From: Saposhnikovia divaricata
Lineage: Eukaryota; Streptophyta; Magnoliopsida; Apiales; Apiaceae
Length of the DNA: 64,000 nt
NCBI GenBank assembly: GCA_036435485.1
Contig: CM071600.1
Coordinates: 57,223,546 to 57,287,545 of the forward strand
Direction: 5' to 3'
The translations under genes were made by a program, and so were the position numbers. The notes under the pieces were generated by a model, which was given only the letters and a program-made list of their open reading frames with translations, did not search any database and was not told the origin of the DNA. Of this stretch, positions 32,479-44,640 are shown piece after piece (the stretch's first letter is position 1; each line of letters opens with the position of its first letter).

Positions 32479-33980
32479 CTAAATATTTTTTCGCACCTTA
32501 GTTTTTAATTTTTCAGATTAGCTCTTTTCTCACCCTTTTTCTTGTTTGCATTTTTTCGAGGAATTTGGAGGAAAATTCGATCACGCATTCATTTCCTTCA
32601 ATCGTCTCGCCAACACGCTCGCCGGGTCCATATCGAATCCCTAATTCATATAAACGCAATAACATTTAGCACATTGGTTCACAAATTAGTTCTTGTTTAA
32701 TTACTATAAGAATTAGAAAATAAATTTAAGGAAAATTGGACAGCACCTCGTTTATAATATAGACTAACCCGTCGGAATACAGCCGATCCAATCAAGCAAC
32801 ATAATATCTTTGGTACATATACTTGATTACAATCTTAACAGTTCATATTACAATATCGAACCACCCTTACCAATATACGAGTTACAATTTTACCAATTAA
32901 GGAATTAATCGCTTCCACTATTAACTCCCTCATTTTTATGTCAAAATTTGAACATAAAACCTCATTTCAACCTGTACACTTACAACTCTCTGTTTCTGTA
33001 TATATACACTTTCCATCCTTTATATACCTCGAATCAAAATTTTGATTTACAGCCCCATATGACCACTAGCATTTGACTAACAATTTCAAATTTAAGTTGT
33101 TGATATCATTATAGGTATGAGTAACAACAACAATTCTTAACATTTATGCACATATACTAATTAAAACAAAATCAACAACCATCACTATTTGATGTAACCT
33201 TTCCATGTCAACCAAGCCTCTACCCTGTCTGCCTTGCACCACAAATTCACTTACATATAAGGATACACGCACATGTACATAACCTGACACATACACGCAC
33301 TAATACAGCCTCCTATTCCTGTTCACGCCTCTCTTCTCTCGACACAGACACACCAAATAGATACACTACCACCATCCCTATTCTCAATTTTTCACCATCT
33401 CGACACCAAAAACGCGCACCCATACACCATCTTCCCTGCTCCTGGACTTCTCTGCTCCCCTCTATTCTCTCAATATCTCATTTGGTTCGGTATCACAAAC
33501 ACCCCCGTACCTACTTACAGCAGCAGACACATGCCTCCACACCCCTGGACAACACTCAGTCACAACGTTTATTCCCCCTTTTCTGTCCACTCCCCCTCTC
33601 AGACCTTCCCCTACTCTCCCTCGAGCCATCTACGAACAACTCCCAAACTAACCATTACCCAACCTTCCTCTCCACTCTCACTTACCACAGATGAATCATC
33701 CGATACATAAAAATTCAGGAACCACACTTCATTTTAGCACTTACAAAATTTATATGTATCCTTCCAATCACTCAACAATACTCATAATTCAACTATCGAT
33801 TGAAACTAAAACTCCAACGAATTCAATTACACATAAGAACTCATGAAAACATACTCAAAATGCCCAGACCTGTGGACCCAGTCACATACCAGCTTATACA
33901 CATCAAGTAAACACCAATACACAAACTCACGGCCACTGTCCCCAATTCGTTCACACACACCCACAATCTGTACATATATA
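32479..33980 (+). other. Internal region of the gypsy-type element, no genes
   Basis: AT- and CA-rich sequence with only short frames. No gag, protease or RT motif was found. Confidence 0.6.
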
Positions 33981-35598
33981 TATCGATTTTTATTTTCTTG
34001 TTTTTAGTTAATAATCGTAATTTTGTCCCTTTAAATTTCCATTTTATTGTGGGCCATTTAATTCCATCCTCGTTTTATTATAAATTTTAATTTTCATAGT
34101 TCTTTTCTTTTATCGTAGTTAATTTTCAAATAAAAAACCACAAAAATATTAATGTAAATTTTCATTACGTATGTTCCTATTTTAATCGTTTAATTCGAAG
34201 CCTACTATGACCACACTCTGTTTATTTTGATTACCCAGCAAATATTCTGTTTTATTTCTCTTGTTGAGATGCAAGCCTCCCCTTTCTTCTTTATTATTCC
34301 ATCGAACTCCACTCTCCTCTTTACCTTCTTCTCCATACCCCTCATTTTTTTACTCACTGAAAACAACACCCTCCCCTCTTATTTTATCTCGCTGCAAAGT
34401 ATAACACCCATCTTCTTTAATTCTTTCTTCGATTAGAACTTCCCTGTTTTCTTTTATTTTTCTTTCTTTTCTAGTAAACCAACAAACCCATTTCCCTCAC
34501 TCTGTGTTCACTGGTGTTTGCGAGTTGGATTTCCGAGTCGTTCAGTTTGCTGTTTTCCCGAGCTGTTTTACGGTCACTGCTATGTTTGCGAGTTCTGTAT
34601 CGAGTTGTGCTGAGTATATTATCGAGTCTACCGAGTCTGCTGAGTTATTGTTTTGATTCCGCGTAAATGATTTGTTTTAGTTGACTCGGTTCTTATTGAT
34701 TTCATAATTAGTGTATTAGTTGTTAATTTTGATTGGATTCTGAGTTGGTTTTTGTTGAGTTTGTAATATCGATTTGCTAGTTTTGCTGGGTTTCGAGTCG
34801 AGTTCATTAAGCAACCGAGTTTGTAATTATCGAGTCTGAGTCGTTGTTTGTTTGAGCTTTCGGTGTTCTGTTTTTGTAAATTCTGCTTCGCGAGTTCTGA
34901 TGTTTGCTTGATGGTTGTAATGATTCAATAACTCGATTGTATTGTTTTTGTTTTGGTTCCATTTTAAATCATAGTCTTCGTTATGCTTGTTGTCTGTCCG
35001 AGTTGTTGCTTAGTTCCGGGTTTTGTGTTTCCTTGTGTTTTCGCGTTTTTTTGGTTTGTTGCCAAGTCGTTATTTGCCGTTTGCTGCTTGTAGTATTTAC
35101 CGAGTCACCAGCATCAAGCTTTGAGTGTTTGTGTTGAGTCTGTTTTTGAGATTGTAGTGATTAATCTACTGTATTTATTTTGCGATTTTTAAAGTTCAAT
35201 TGCTGAGTTTTGTTAAATAAATTCTGTTACAGTTTTGCTGCGTTTGATTGTTTATGGCTAGTCTATTTTTCAAACACCTCATGTCCAATTTTCTTAAAAA
35301 AAATTTGTAAACAAATTTTCTTAAAAAAAAGGTTTGTTAAATCAAATAAAAAAATGTTTTAAATAAAATCTAGTTTTAATTTAGAATTTTTAGAATAATT
35401 TAATTTTAGAATAATTTATAATTTAGAATTAGGAATTAATTAATAGAATCCGAATTTTCCAAAACCCAATTGTTCTAGTCCGATTAAATTAAGATTTTAA
35501 GGTTTGCGAAAATATTAGTCTCTGCGGAACGAATCTAAATTTAATAAAACGAGATTGTGCACTTGTAATCAATTTTAAATAATTATTTTTAACACATC
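33981..35598 (+). repeat. 3' LTR of the gypsy-type element (5'-truncated)
   Basis: It matches 30804-32453. It lacks the first 620 bp or so of the LTR and a stretch of about 25 bp (present at 31480-31510 in the 5' copy). It ends TTTTTAACACATC before GGTGG. Confidence 0.8.
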
Positions 35599-35635
35599 GG
35601 TGGTGATCTTTAGTCTTCTTGTATGCTAGAAGCTT

Positions 35636-35649
35636 GCTCTGATAGCAAT
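35636..35649 (-). other. S2 primer-binding site
   Basis: The minus strand reads TTGCTATCAGAGC against the LTR border, one mismatch from the initiator tRNA-Met site of S1. Confidence 0.75.
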
Positions 35650-36204
35650 TGTTATTTCTCAGTTATGCACCACGAGATTGTAGAAGGGGGGGTTGAATAT
35701 AATCTAAAGTAAATTCTTTCGAAATGGTGAGGTCTTGACAGATTATTATAAGAACATAAAGAAAACAAGATAAACAAATTATCTAAGACACATACAACAC
35801 AAGATATAAAAATCTCAGGTGGGTTAGCTTGTTTGCTTGATCCACCTGATGGTTGTATTTGAAGATAATTCTCTGCGTAAGAATACACAGCTGCGGGTTA
35901 CAAGGTTTTAGTATTTACAAGAAAACCTAAAGCTATCTGCCTTATGTTCAGTGTTTTCTTCTCTACTAATACTATGCTGCTCATACAGCTTATTTAAACT
36001 ATATGAAGACAAGTAAACTACGTGAAATGTAATGATACATTTCTGGTATAACTTGTCACACACACATGCTCGAAGTGGTAGCCATTTCTGGAATTATCTT
36101 GAAAGTCTTCCTTCCTTGATTTGGACAATCCCAGCATGCTTCAAGTCAGTGTATGTTTCTTTCTTCAAAAGTTACTAAGTTCTTGAGTTGACTTAGCTTC
36201 CAAG

Positions 36205-36712
36205 TGTAAGAATAAATCATGTATATATACAACATAATTTATACATGAATCTCCTGATTAAGACAATGAGTATAATAGCGGAAGCGTACCTGAATCGAAA
36301 GAGGCCATTAATGATCTTGAGAGAGTCCGAAGAGCGCAAGTACTTAAGGGCTTTGATCTTCACTATTCTCCTCTATACGCAAGGATGGGGTGTGTGTATT
36401 TTCTGAATAGTATGAGATGCGTACCTTTTGTTCTCACATAATATTCTTTATATACAGGGAATAGTGGGACCAACCCTAATGGGCTAAACCCATAACCGTC
36501 CATCAAAGTTATGGGCTTGGGTACTTAAGCCATTATTAATATATATATATCCAAATATATATATTTTGGATGTAATAATTAATATATATATATATATATA
36601 TTAAGTGCTATTTATATATTTAATTATTAATTAGGCTCAAGTCTTATTTAGATGATTAATAATAAAACCCGATGGGCCATAAATAATGGATTGGATCCCG
36701 TCGAATCCAACA
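36205..36712 (-). repeat. C3 3' LTR
   Basis: TGTAAGAATAAATCATG...GAATCCAACA, with longer TA runs than the 5' copy. The minus-strand TATATAAAG near 36450 is a likely TATA box. Confidence 0.92.
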
Positions 36713-36727
36713 TTCTCCCACTTGACC
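36713..36727 (-). other. C3 polypurine tract
   Basis: On the minus strand AAGTGGGAGAAT lies against the LTR, the expected position. Confidence 0.6.
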
Positions 36728-37104
36728 GAGGGTTAGTATATCATCGACATACATATAACAAGACTTCATTATTGAGCTTTACATCCCTTAAGACAGGCTA
36801 AATTTTACATCATACTAAAATAGAATTAAAGGTAGTATCATACTCGTATAGAGATATGAAACCGTCCTCCAGTTACAATCCAAGTATAATTGCAAAACTT
36901 AGCAAAAGATATAGCTTAAAGTCATGAACAACATAATATATCATAAGCAATAGCAAATCAATATGTTCATGAGGTCCTTACATAATTGTTTGTTCCATAA
37001 ACGTCGAATGTGCACAATAATAGAAGTAACAAACTAAATACTTTGTCCAAAAACCATAACATAAGGTGATCACAATACTAGTGTCTTACAATAAAATCCA
37101 TGAA

Positions 37105-39357
37105 TCAATAAGAAAGATTATCAACCAAACCCATGCTAGCAACATGTTCTCGAAAGAGATTGGGCGGTAAACCTTTTGTCAATGGATCCGCCAACATAGC
37201 AACCGTACTAATTTGCTCAATAGACACTTGTTGTTTTTGAACTCTTTCTCGTACTACAAGATACTTTATATCTATGTGTTTTGTCGCATCACTTATCTTG
37301 TAGTCTATAGAGAAAGAAACAGCAGCTTTATTATCGCAATAAATTTTCAGTGGTCAAGAAATAGTGTCAACTATTTTGAGATACGTGACAAAATTCCTCA
37401 ACCATAGAGCTTGCTTCGTTGCATTATAGCAAGCCACAAATTCAGCTTCCATTGTAGAAGAGGTATGCAACGACTGCTTAGCACTTTTCCATGATATAGC
37501 TCCTCCAGAAAGCATAAAAATGTAACCTGAAGTGGATTTCAACTAATCTTTACACCCAGCATAATCAGAATCCGAATAACCAATAACTTCAAGGTTATCC
37601 GTCTTTCGATATGTGAGCATAAAATCTTTTGTACCTTGCAAATACCGCATGACCTTTTTAACAGCTTTCCAATGATCCGGACCTGGATTTATTTGGTATC
37701 GCCCTAGCATTCCAACAATATATGCTATGTCTGGACGAGTACAAACCTGAGCATACATAAGACTCCCAATTGCCGAAGCATAAGGAATATTCTCCATTTG
37801 ATCCAATTCCAGCTAATTTTGAGGACATTGTTTCAAGCTAAATTTGTCACCCTTGACAACAGGAGCAACGCTTGGAGAACAATTTTGCATGTTAAAACGT
37901 TTGAGAACTTTATCAATATAAGCTCTTTGTGATAAACCCAAAATTCCATGAGATCTATTTCTATGAATTTCAATGCCCAAGACATAAGATGCTTCCCCCA
38001 GATCCTTCATATCAAAATTCTTATGAAGGAATCTCTTTGTCTCATGCATTAAATTCATATCACTACTAGCGAGTAGAATATCATCCACATATAGTACTAA
38101 AATAATGTACTTGCTCCCACTCACTTTTAGATATATGCATTGGTCAACAAAATTTTCTTTAAACCCAAATTTTCCAATCACATCATCGAATTTAATATAC
38201 CACTCTCTAGAAGCTTGCCTTAATCCATATATGGACTTCTTTAACCGACATTTCATGTGTTCCTTGCCTTTGACTACAAAACCTTCCGGTTGTGACATGT
38301 AGACATCTCCATGCAAGTCACCATTAAGAAAAGCGGTTTTAACATCCATTTGGTGTAACTCTAAATCATAATGAGCTACTAATGCCATGATGATACGAAA
38401 TGAGTCCTTACTCGAAACAGGGGAAAATGTATCATTATAATCAATTCCTTTTCTTTGTGTGAATCCCTTTGCAACCAATCTAGCTTTATATCTTTCGATG
38501 TTCCCACTAGAATCAAGCTTAGTTTTGTAGACCCATTTGCAGTCTACAGCTTTGACCCCTTGTGGCAACTCAACTAGATCCCATACATCATTATCCTTCA
38601 TGGATTTCAACTCATCCTCCATGGCTGCAAGCCATTGAGTTGAATGGTTACTAGCAATAGCTTCTTTATAAGAAATAGGATCAGGTCCCATACCAAGATT
38701 AGACTCAATTTCATCTAAATACACAATATAATCATCTGAGATTGCTGATTGTCTTACAGTAGTGTTATTGTCATCTTGAGGTGGTTCTTGATGTACATTC
38801 TCATTTGCACCAATATTTTTATCATCATTTTCTGGTGCACTAATATCTGGAATGATAGGAATAGAGACATTCTCCTGAATCTCTTCCAGATTTATCTTTC
38901 GAGATGTACTCCCACTGACTTCAGCATCCTCAAAAAATACTGCATTTCTAGTCTCAACTATTCGAGTGGTGTGTGATGGACAATAAAACCTAAAACCTTT
39001 AGATCTTTCGGGGTAACCAATAAAATGACAAGTAATAGTCTTAGGGTCCAATTTCTTGATGTGTGGGTTATATATTTTCGCTTCAGCCAAACAACCCCAT
39101 ACATGCATATATCCAAAACTAAGTTCCCTTTCATTCCATATTTCATAAGGTGTTTTAGGCACAGACTTACTTGGGACCCGATTAAGGATATGCATAGCTG
39201 TTTTAAGGGCTTCAACCCACAAAAATTCTGGCAACGTACTGTGACATATCATGCTTCGAACCATATCCATAAGAGTTCGATTTCGTCTCTCAGCAACACC
39301 ATTCTGTTGGGGTGTACCCGGCATTGTGTACTGAGGAACGATGCCACATTCTCGCAA
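37105..39357 (-). pseudogene. C3 pol, second part: integrase end, RT, RNase H (broken)
   Basis: One frame continues from 39357 to 37105 but is interrupted by TAG at 37813-37815, TAG at 37543-37545 and TGA at 37354-37356. It shows the integrase motif [17 protein letters not shown] blocks including LYVDDILLA, and RNase H blocks ([24 protein letters not shown]). Each piece is well preserved between the stops, so the damage is a few point changes, not general decay. Confidence 0.88.
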
Positions 39358-39446
39358 AAATAAGGCAAAAAGTCCTGGATTCTGTCCAGATTCAGAGAAT
39401 TTTCCATAATACTCTCCTCCTCTATCAGATCTAACAACCTTAATAT

Positions 39447-41192
39447 CTAATTTAAGTTTTTTTCAACTTCTGCTTTATAAATTTTAAACATATCGAGTGC
39501 TTCAGATTTTTCATGCAAAAGATAAATGTAGCCATAACGTGAGTAGTCATCAATAAAAGTAATAAAATACTTATGACCACCTATGCCTGGAGTGTATGGT
39601 CCACTAATGTCAGTGTGGATTATCTCCAAACACTTAGTGCTACGAGTTGCACCCTTTTTGTTTGTTTTTACAAATTTTCCTTTAATACATTTAATACATG
39701 TGTCAAAATCTGAGAAATCTAATGGATGAAGAAGTCCTTCTTTAACAAGTCTTTCCATTCGACTTTTGGATATGTGACCCAGTCGTTCATGCCACAATTT
39801 TGAGGAATTCTCATCATTTCTTTTTCTCTTTTTAGAACCAGTTGCAACTTCATCTTGCACATTCATTGAAATTAAGGATTCACTAAAAGAAGCATTCAAA
39901 CATAATCTGTAAAGGTTTCCCTCTAACAGCCCAGAGCTAATATACTCGGAATAAAGAAATAGAGAAAAACCTTTATTTTCAAATTTAAACGAATATCCAT
40001 AAGCGTCTAACTTTGAAACAGAAATAAGGTTTCTAGTAATACTGGGAACATAAACAGTATCCATTAAATCCAAATTAAAACCACTTTCCAACATAAGTCG
40101 GAAAGTTCCTACAGCTTCAATTTGTACTTTGTCTCCATTTCCAACGAGTAAATATCGGTCTCCTTTATTTAGCTTCTTCATGGAAAGGAATCCCTGCAAT
40201 GAATTAGTTATATGCACAGTTGCACCAGTGTCTATCCACCATGTATTTAAAGGAGCTTCAGATGTAAAAGCTTCATAACAAACATAAATAGATGCATTAC
40301 CTTTCTTATCTAACCACTCACGAAATTTGGAACACTCTTTCCTTATGTGTCCTTTAGCTCTGCAGAAGTCACATTTAGGACCTCCAAAGTTCTTTGTGCC
40401 AGAAGTCTGTCCCTTGTCTTTCGTGACAGCTGAATCAATTCCCTTTTTCTTTTGACTATTGCCATATTTCTTTCCTTTTCCTTTAGCGGGTGTCGTGGTC
40501 ACAACATGAGCACTTTCAACCTTCTCAGACCTAAGGCGTTCTTCTTCTTGAACGCACATAGAAATCAGCTCGCTCATCTTCCACTTTTCTTTCTGCGTAT
40601 TGTAGTTGATCTTAAAAGGACCAAATTGTGCAGGAAGAGAAGTCATTATGAAGTGGACGAGAAAACCTTCAGAGATTTCCATGTTCATATCCTTTAACTG
40701 AGAAGCCATATCATTCATTCTCATAATGTGATCACGAACACCACTTGAACCATTATACTTGAGAGTGACCATTTTCGAGATCAGTGTAGTGGCTTGAGCC
40801 TTAGTGGAAGCCTTGAATTGTTCCTCAATGTTCGCTAGGTACTCCTTTGCATTATCATATTCGGGAATTTCTCCACGAATTGCACTAGTAATGGAGCCCT
40901 TAAGAATCATTAAGGAAACACGGTTGCTATGCTCCCATTTTGCATAATCAGCCTTTAGCTCAGCAGAGCTTTCGGCCGTAATGGCAGCAGGTTTTGCAAC
41001 CCTTATGGCATAATCAAGGGCAGTAACTCCCAACGTAAGATCAATTTGCTCTTTCCACTTCTTAAAATTAGAGCCACTCAATGGTTCAATGTGTGAAAAG
41101 TAGTTGGTAAGTGAAACAGGACCAAATGCTGAATCAAGGTTAATCACAATCATGCACATAAGTACAACAAGTACAATAAATATAATCCACAT
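39447..41192 (-). pseudogene. C3 gag, protease and integrase N-terminal part
   Basis: A 581-codon frame with an ATG. It starts with a strongly hydrophobic leader (MWIIFIVLVVLMCMIVI), then copia gag sequence, a zinc knuckle (CDFCRAKGHIRKEC), a protease motif WWIDTGATVHIT, the pre-integrase region LWHERLGHISKSRM and the integrase start (IHTDISGPY). The frame stops at 39447 right after a run of seven A on the minus strand, and the integrase continues in another frame downstream. A one-base change in that run explains the break. The hydrophobic leader is unusual for gag. Confidence 0.85.
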
Positions 41193-42174
41193 GATGAAAA
41201 ACAGTTAGTTCACCAAATAACACATAAGTTAAATAAACTGAGGGATAAGCAGTTTATCTAAATAGGAAAAATAAAATACACAAAAATTTTCCTACAATTA
41301 AATTAAATTTAATATTAATATCTTCCGTTGGGCCGATTATCAATACTAAATTAATTTTATCATTAAACATGAGATTACAAAAAGTAAAATATTAAATTAT
41401 ATCACCGCTGGGCAGAAAATAATTTAAATTCTACAATTTGAACTTAAAAAATTCCGTTTACAAAATTAATATACAAATCTTCCATTGGGCCGATTCGTAC
41501 ATCAACTTGTACACGTACATTAGGTGATTTATCATTCTCTTAAATAATTAAAATGAAAGATTTTCGTTGGTCCATCTAATACTTTAATAATTAAGAAATC
41601 ACTTTATTAGTCCATAATAAAATTAATAATAATATTCATGAGGAACTAATATTAATAATCATAAGTATCCCTTTAAATAAAATTGGTTATATATTAATAT
41701 GTACTAGAATTTACATAAATCTAGTAAATATAACCCATACATAATTACAATTTATAATTGTCATAATTAAATAGTAACCAGAGTTTACATTATGTGCATA
41801 TTAATCGAAACAATATGCCGATCAATGAAGTAAGCAAAATTAATATACATTGATTATGTATGCATATCACGATTAGCATGGTTAAATAATAACAAAATTA
41901 ATTGTTATAGTTACCAGTTACCACTTACCCGTACAGATGGCCATTATAACATGTACATAAAAATTAAATATTAAACATGTAAAAACTACGTGCGGGTCCA
42001 GCATGCTTTAACTAGATCATCATGTTGAATCGAAACACTAATTTCAAATCATCCATTCATGATAATAACATACACGCATGTTTAACAAAACCATCAATTC
42101 AGTTTTTTTTTAAATATTAAAGAAAACCGATTCAATTCATATTAGTCTACTCAAAAGAATTAATCAAGGAGTTT
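41193..42174 (-). other. C3 leader, non-coding
   Basis: AT-rich leader between the primer-binding site and the gag frame. Repeated GGGC(C)GAT and TGGGC motifs were noticed (41330-41510), but no gene. Confidence 0.6.
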
Positions 42175-42188
42175 GCTCGGATACCAAT
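42175..42188 (-). other. C3 primer-binding site
   Basis: Minus strand TTGGTATCCGAGC, one mismatch from the initiator tRNA-Met site, directly inside the 5' LTR. Confidence 0.8.
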
Positions 42189-42682
42189 TGTAAGAATAAA
42201 ACATGTATATATACAACATAATTTATACATGAATCTCCTGATTAAGACAATGAGTATAATAGCGGAAGCGTACCTGAATCGAAAGAGGCCATTAATGATC
42301 TTGAGAGAGTCCGAAGAGCGCAAGTACTTGAGGGCTTTGATCTTCACTATTCTCCTCTATACGCAAGGATGGGGTGTGTGTATTTTCTGAATAGTATGAG
42401 ATGCGTACCTTTTGTTCTCACATAATATTCTTTATATACAGGGAATAGTGGGACCAACCCTAATGGGCTAAACCCATAACCGCCCATCAAAGTTATGGGC
42501 TTGGGTACTTAAGCCATTATTAATATATATATCCAAATATATATTTTGGATGTAATAATTAATATATATATTAAGTGCTATTTATATATTTAATTATTAA
42601 TTAGGCTCAAGTCTTATTTAGATGATTAATAATAAAACCCGATGGGCCATAAATAATGGATTGGATCCCGTCGAATCCAACA
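42189..42682 (-). repeat. C3 5' LTR
   Basis: TGTAAGAATAAAACATG...GAATCCAACA, paired with 36205-36712. Confidence 0.92.
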
Positions 42683-43584
42683 CCAAGCCCACGTGATGCT
42701 TTATGCAAAAGGTCTTTTTGCTTTGGATCTTTGTCTCTGAAAGTAGCTTTAATCAAAAAGATAATCTTTTTTAAAGTCAATAAACTTTTCTGCTTATTGA
42801 GTTGTGCTTGAACTTCCCAGATATAACGGCTGATCCTTATGCATTCTTCAAGATATCCTTTGAATTTTTCAGTAGGATTGTAATCATGTTGGAGTTTGCT
42901 TCCACTCTTATTGTTGCCCTTGAAGTCGGATAAACAGTGACTGATTTCACCTTTCACTTGGAAGAGTTTGAGCCTTCAAATATTTACAATTTGACTCTCT
43001 ACTCGTAACATCCTCTGTGTAATTGGTCACTGTCTATAAGTCACGGGTTGTAAAGTAAGTCTGGGTTTAATCTTCATTCGATATGTTCCATTAGAGAACA
43101 CTGGCATTCTTAGGAAACCAGGTTGAATTCTCGAACAGATGAGACTTGAGTTCTCGAATGTTGACTTCTTGAGCAGTTCCTCTATGTGAGTTTTCGAATG
43201 ACTTCTCAAATATCCTATTGAGTAGACTTCTTGATTAGTGCATGTTACAGACTTCTCGAACGCAGAACAGTCTGACTTCTCGAATAAACCCTTTTTGTAG
43301 AGTTCTCGAATGACTTCTCGAACTCTTCTTTTCTTGACTTCTCGAACTTACTTGCATGGTTACAGCAAACTCTCTTTTGATTACTGATATCTGAATTTAG
43401 CATGTCTAGGCGTGTTACAGAAATAATTCCTAACTGCATGCAGAGTTCCATTCTCAAGATATTGCTATAGTTGATCTGCACTTAAGTTTGCATCCTGATT
43501 TGTTTATCAGCTTCGATTCCTTAATTCATTTTCTGTCTTGTGGTATTTGTTATCATCATCCATACAGTAGTTACATGCATTTCT

Positions 43585-44097
43585 ATTTTATAAAAAAATT
43601 AATAATATTATAATTCTCAATAACTAACTAATTAGCTTTTTCAGCTACAACACATTACATATTCTAACTTTTCTAAATAAAATCACTCATTTTCCAAAAA
43701 TATTACGCGTTATTCTATTTTATGAAATAAACTAATAATATTATAAAACTAACTAATTACCTTTGTCAGCTTAAACGTAATATCTTTTCTATATTTTCTA
43801 ACTATAATACTTTTTTTTTTCTAAAAATGTCATGTGCAACATATATATAAATTTTTAATGAAATCATATCAGATAAAAAGTTTAAGTCTAAAAAATTCAT
43901 ATCTTAAAATTTTCAAACATAAATTAAATAAAATAAATATATAAGCCTACAAAATTCACATCTTAAAATTTTTAATGACAAATTAAAGAAAAATTATATT
44001 ATATTTAAAAAATTGTGCATCGCACATGTTCTAAAAATTACAATATTTTTAACACAATATTAGAATAAATATTATATTATAATTTATACTCTCTATA
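43585..44097. other. AT-rich intergenic sequence
   Basis: No gene. A loose duplication is visible: AATAATATTATAA...AACTAACTAATTA occurs near 43600-43640 and again near 43733-43765. Confidence 0.45.
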
Positions 44098-44433
44098 TCT
44101 ATACTATATTATTATAAGCATATTAGAGATCTTTTCTAGTTTGTAGTTTGTAGTTTTCTTAACCAAATTATTCACAACCGTTAGATTTTCAATTCAAATA
44201 AAACATGACCGTTAGATACAAAATACTAAAAATTGTTATATACAGATGTCTAAAGTTCGATTGTCAACAACATATTAATTTATATTTACTACTAAAAATT
44301 ATTATATACAAAGATTTAAGGTTCGAATTCTTCTAATAACATATTAAAATTAATATTTATAATATCATATTACACTTCAAATAATTTATAAAAAATTAAA
44401 AGTAATCTGTGATTTGCACGGGCTATAAGCTAG
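44098..44433 (+). mobile_element. Non-autonomous Helitron (336 bp)
   Basis: It starts TCTATACTATATTATTATAAG after an A and ends GCACGGGCTATAAGCTAG before a T, fitting the Helitron rule of 5' TC, 3' CTRR and insertion between A and T. The 3' end has a weak hairpin around GTGATTTGCAC. A relative in the opposite orientation lies at 58761-59121. No coding capacity. Confidence 0.75.
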
Positions 44434-44640
44434 TCTATACTAATATATTAAATCCGAAAGATTGAAAGTTTGTCAGTTTGGTCTTCTTAATTTTTCCGGT
44501 TTTCCTAAAACTAATTATTAAAATAAATAATAGAATAATATAATTAATGGTAAATTAATAGTAATTAGTCGATTGCATTTTTCACATTACCTTTAAATGA
44601 AGATACTATCTTTTATAAACATCTAAAGGGGTTTGCTTAT
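44434..44640 (+). mobile_element. 5' end of a second Helitron-like element
   Basis: Directly after the previous element, TCTATACTAATATATTAAATC repeats the Helitron-type 5' terminus. The 3' end was not located. Confidence 0.4.

Larger units (their letters stand above)
30181..35598 (+). mobile_element. Non-autonomous gypsy-type LTR element with long LTRs
   Basis: 5' LTR 30181-32453 (2.27 kb), a primer-binding site at 32461-32478, about 1.5 kb of internal sequence and a 5'-truncated 3' LTR (33981-35598). The two LTRs align from 30804/33981 onward with about 40 substitutions in 1.4 kb (hand count) and some indels. No gag or pol sequence is visible, so it was either an element needing help in trans or an internally deleted copy; the missing 5' part of the 3' LTR shows that a deletion did occur. 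It sits in the leader of S2. Confidence 0.8.
36205..42682 (-). mobile_element. 6.5-kb Ty1/copia element with near-identical LTRs and broken pol (element C3)
   Basis: A minus-strand element with LTRs of 494 bp (42189-42682, 5') and 508 bp (36205-36712, 3'), the 5-bp duplication CCAAG (36200-36204 and 42683-42687), a primer-binding site and a polypurine tract. The LTRs differ by about three substitutions plus length changes in TA runs. The gag-pol region has one frameshift and three in-frame stops. The lineage is not the SIRE type: gag is short, fused to pol, and no third frame exists. I leave the copia sublineage open. Confidence 0.92.
19971..43584 (-). mobile_element. Old decayed SIRE-type copia element hosting other insertions (element S2)
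   Basis: On the minus strand: 5' LTR (about 43584 to 35650, interrupted by a copia element), primer-binding site (35636-35649), leader interrupted by a gypsy-type element, gag remnant (30154-27791), pol remnant (27790-24427, interrupted by an LTR-like piece), 3' region, polypurine tract (21212-21226) and 3' LTR (21211-19971, outer end lost). Both LTRs share the region starting GTTGTATTTGAAGATAATTC, with about 4% divergence by hand count. The reading frames carry many stops and frameshifts, so the element is dead. Confidence 0.85.
35650..43584 (-). repeat. S2 5' LTR, interrupted by a copia element
   Basis: It begins TGTTATTTCTCAGTTATGC at 35650 and runs to 36204, then resumes at 42688 and continues to about 43565-43584. 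Its outer terminus is degenerate: the last bases present in the 3' LTR (TCTCAACA) are not recognisable. Without the insert it is about 1.45 kb. Confidence 0.8.

Noticed and set aside
43030..43481. Short minus-strand frames in the S2 5' LTR (for example 43245-43481)
   Set aside because: They are translations of LTR repeats, have counterparts in the other LTR, and show no protein features.
44004..44030. GTGCATCGCAC hairpin as another Helitron 3' end
   Set aside because: The hairpin resembles Helitron ends, but no CTRR follows within the expected distance.
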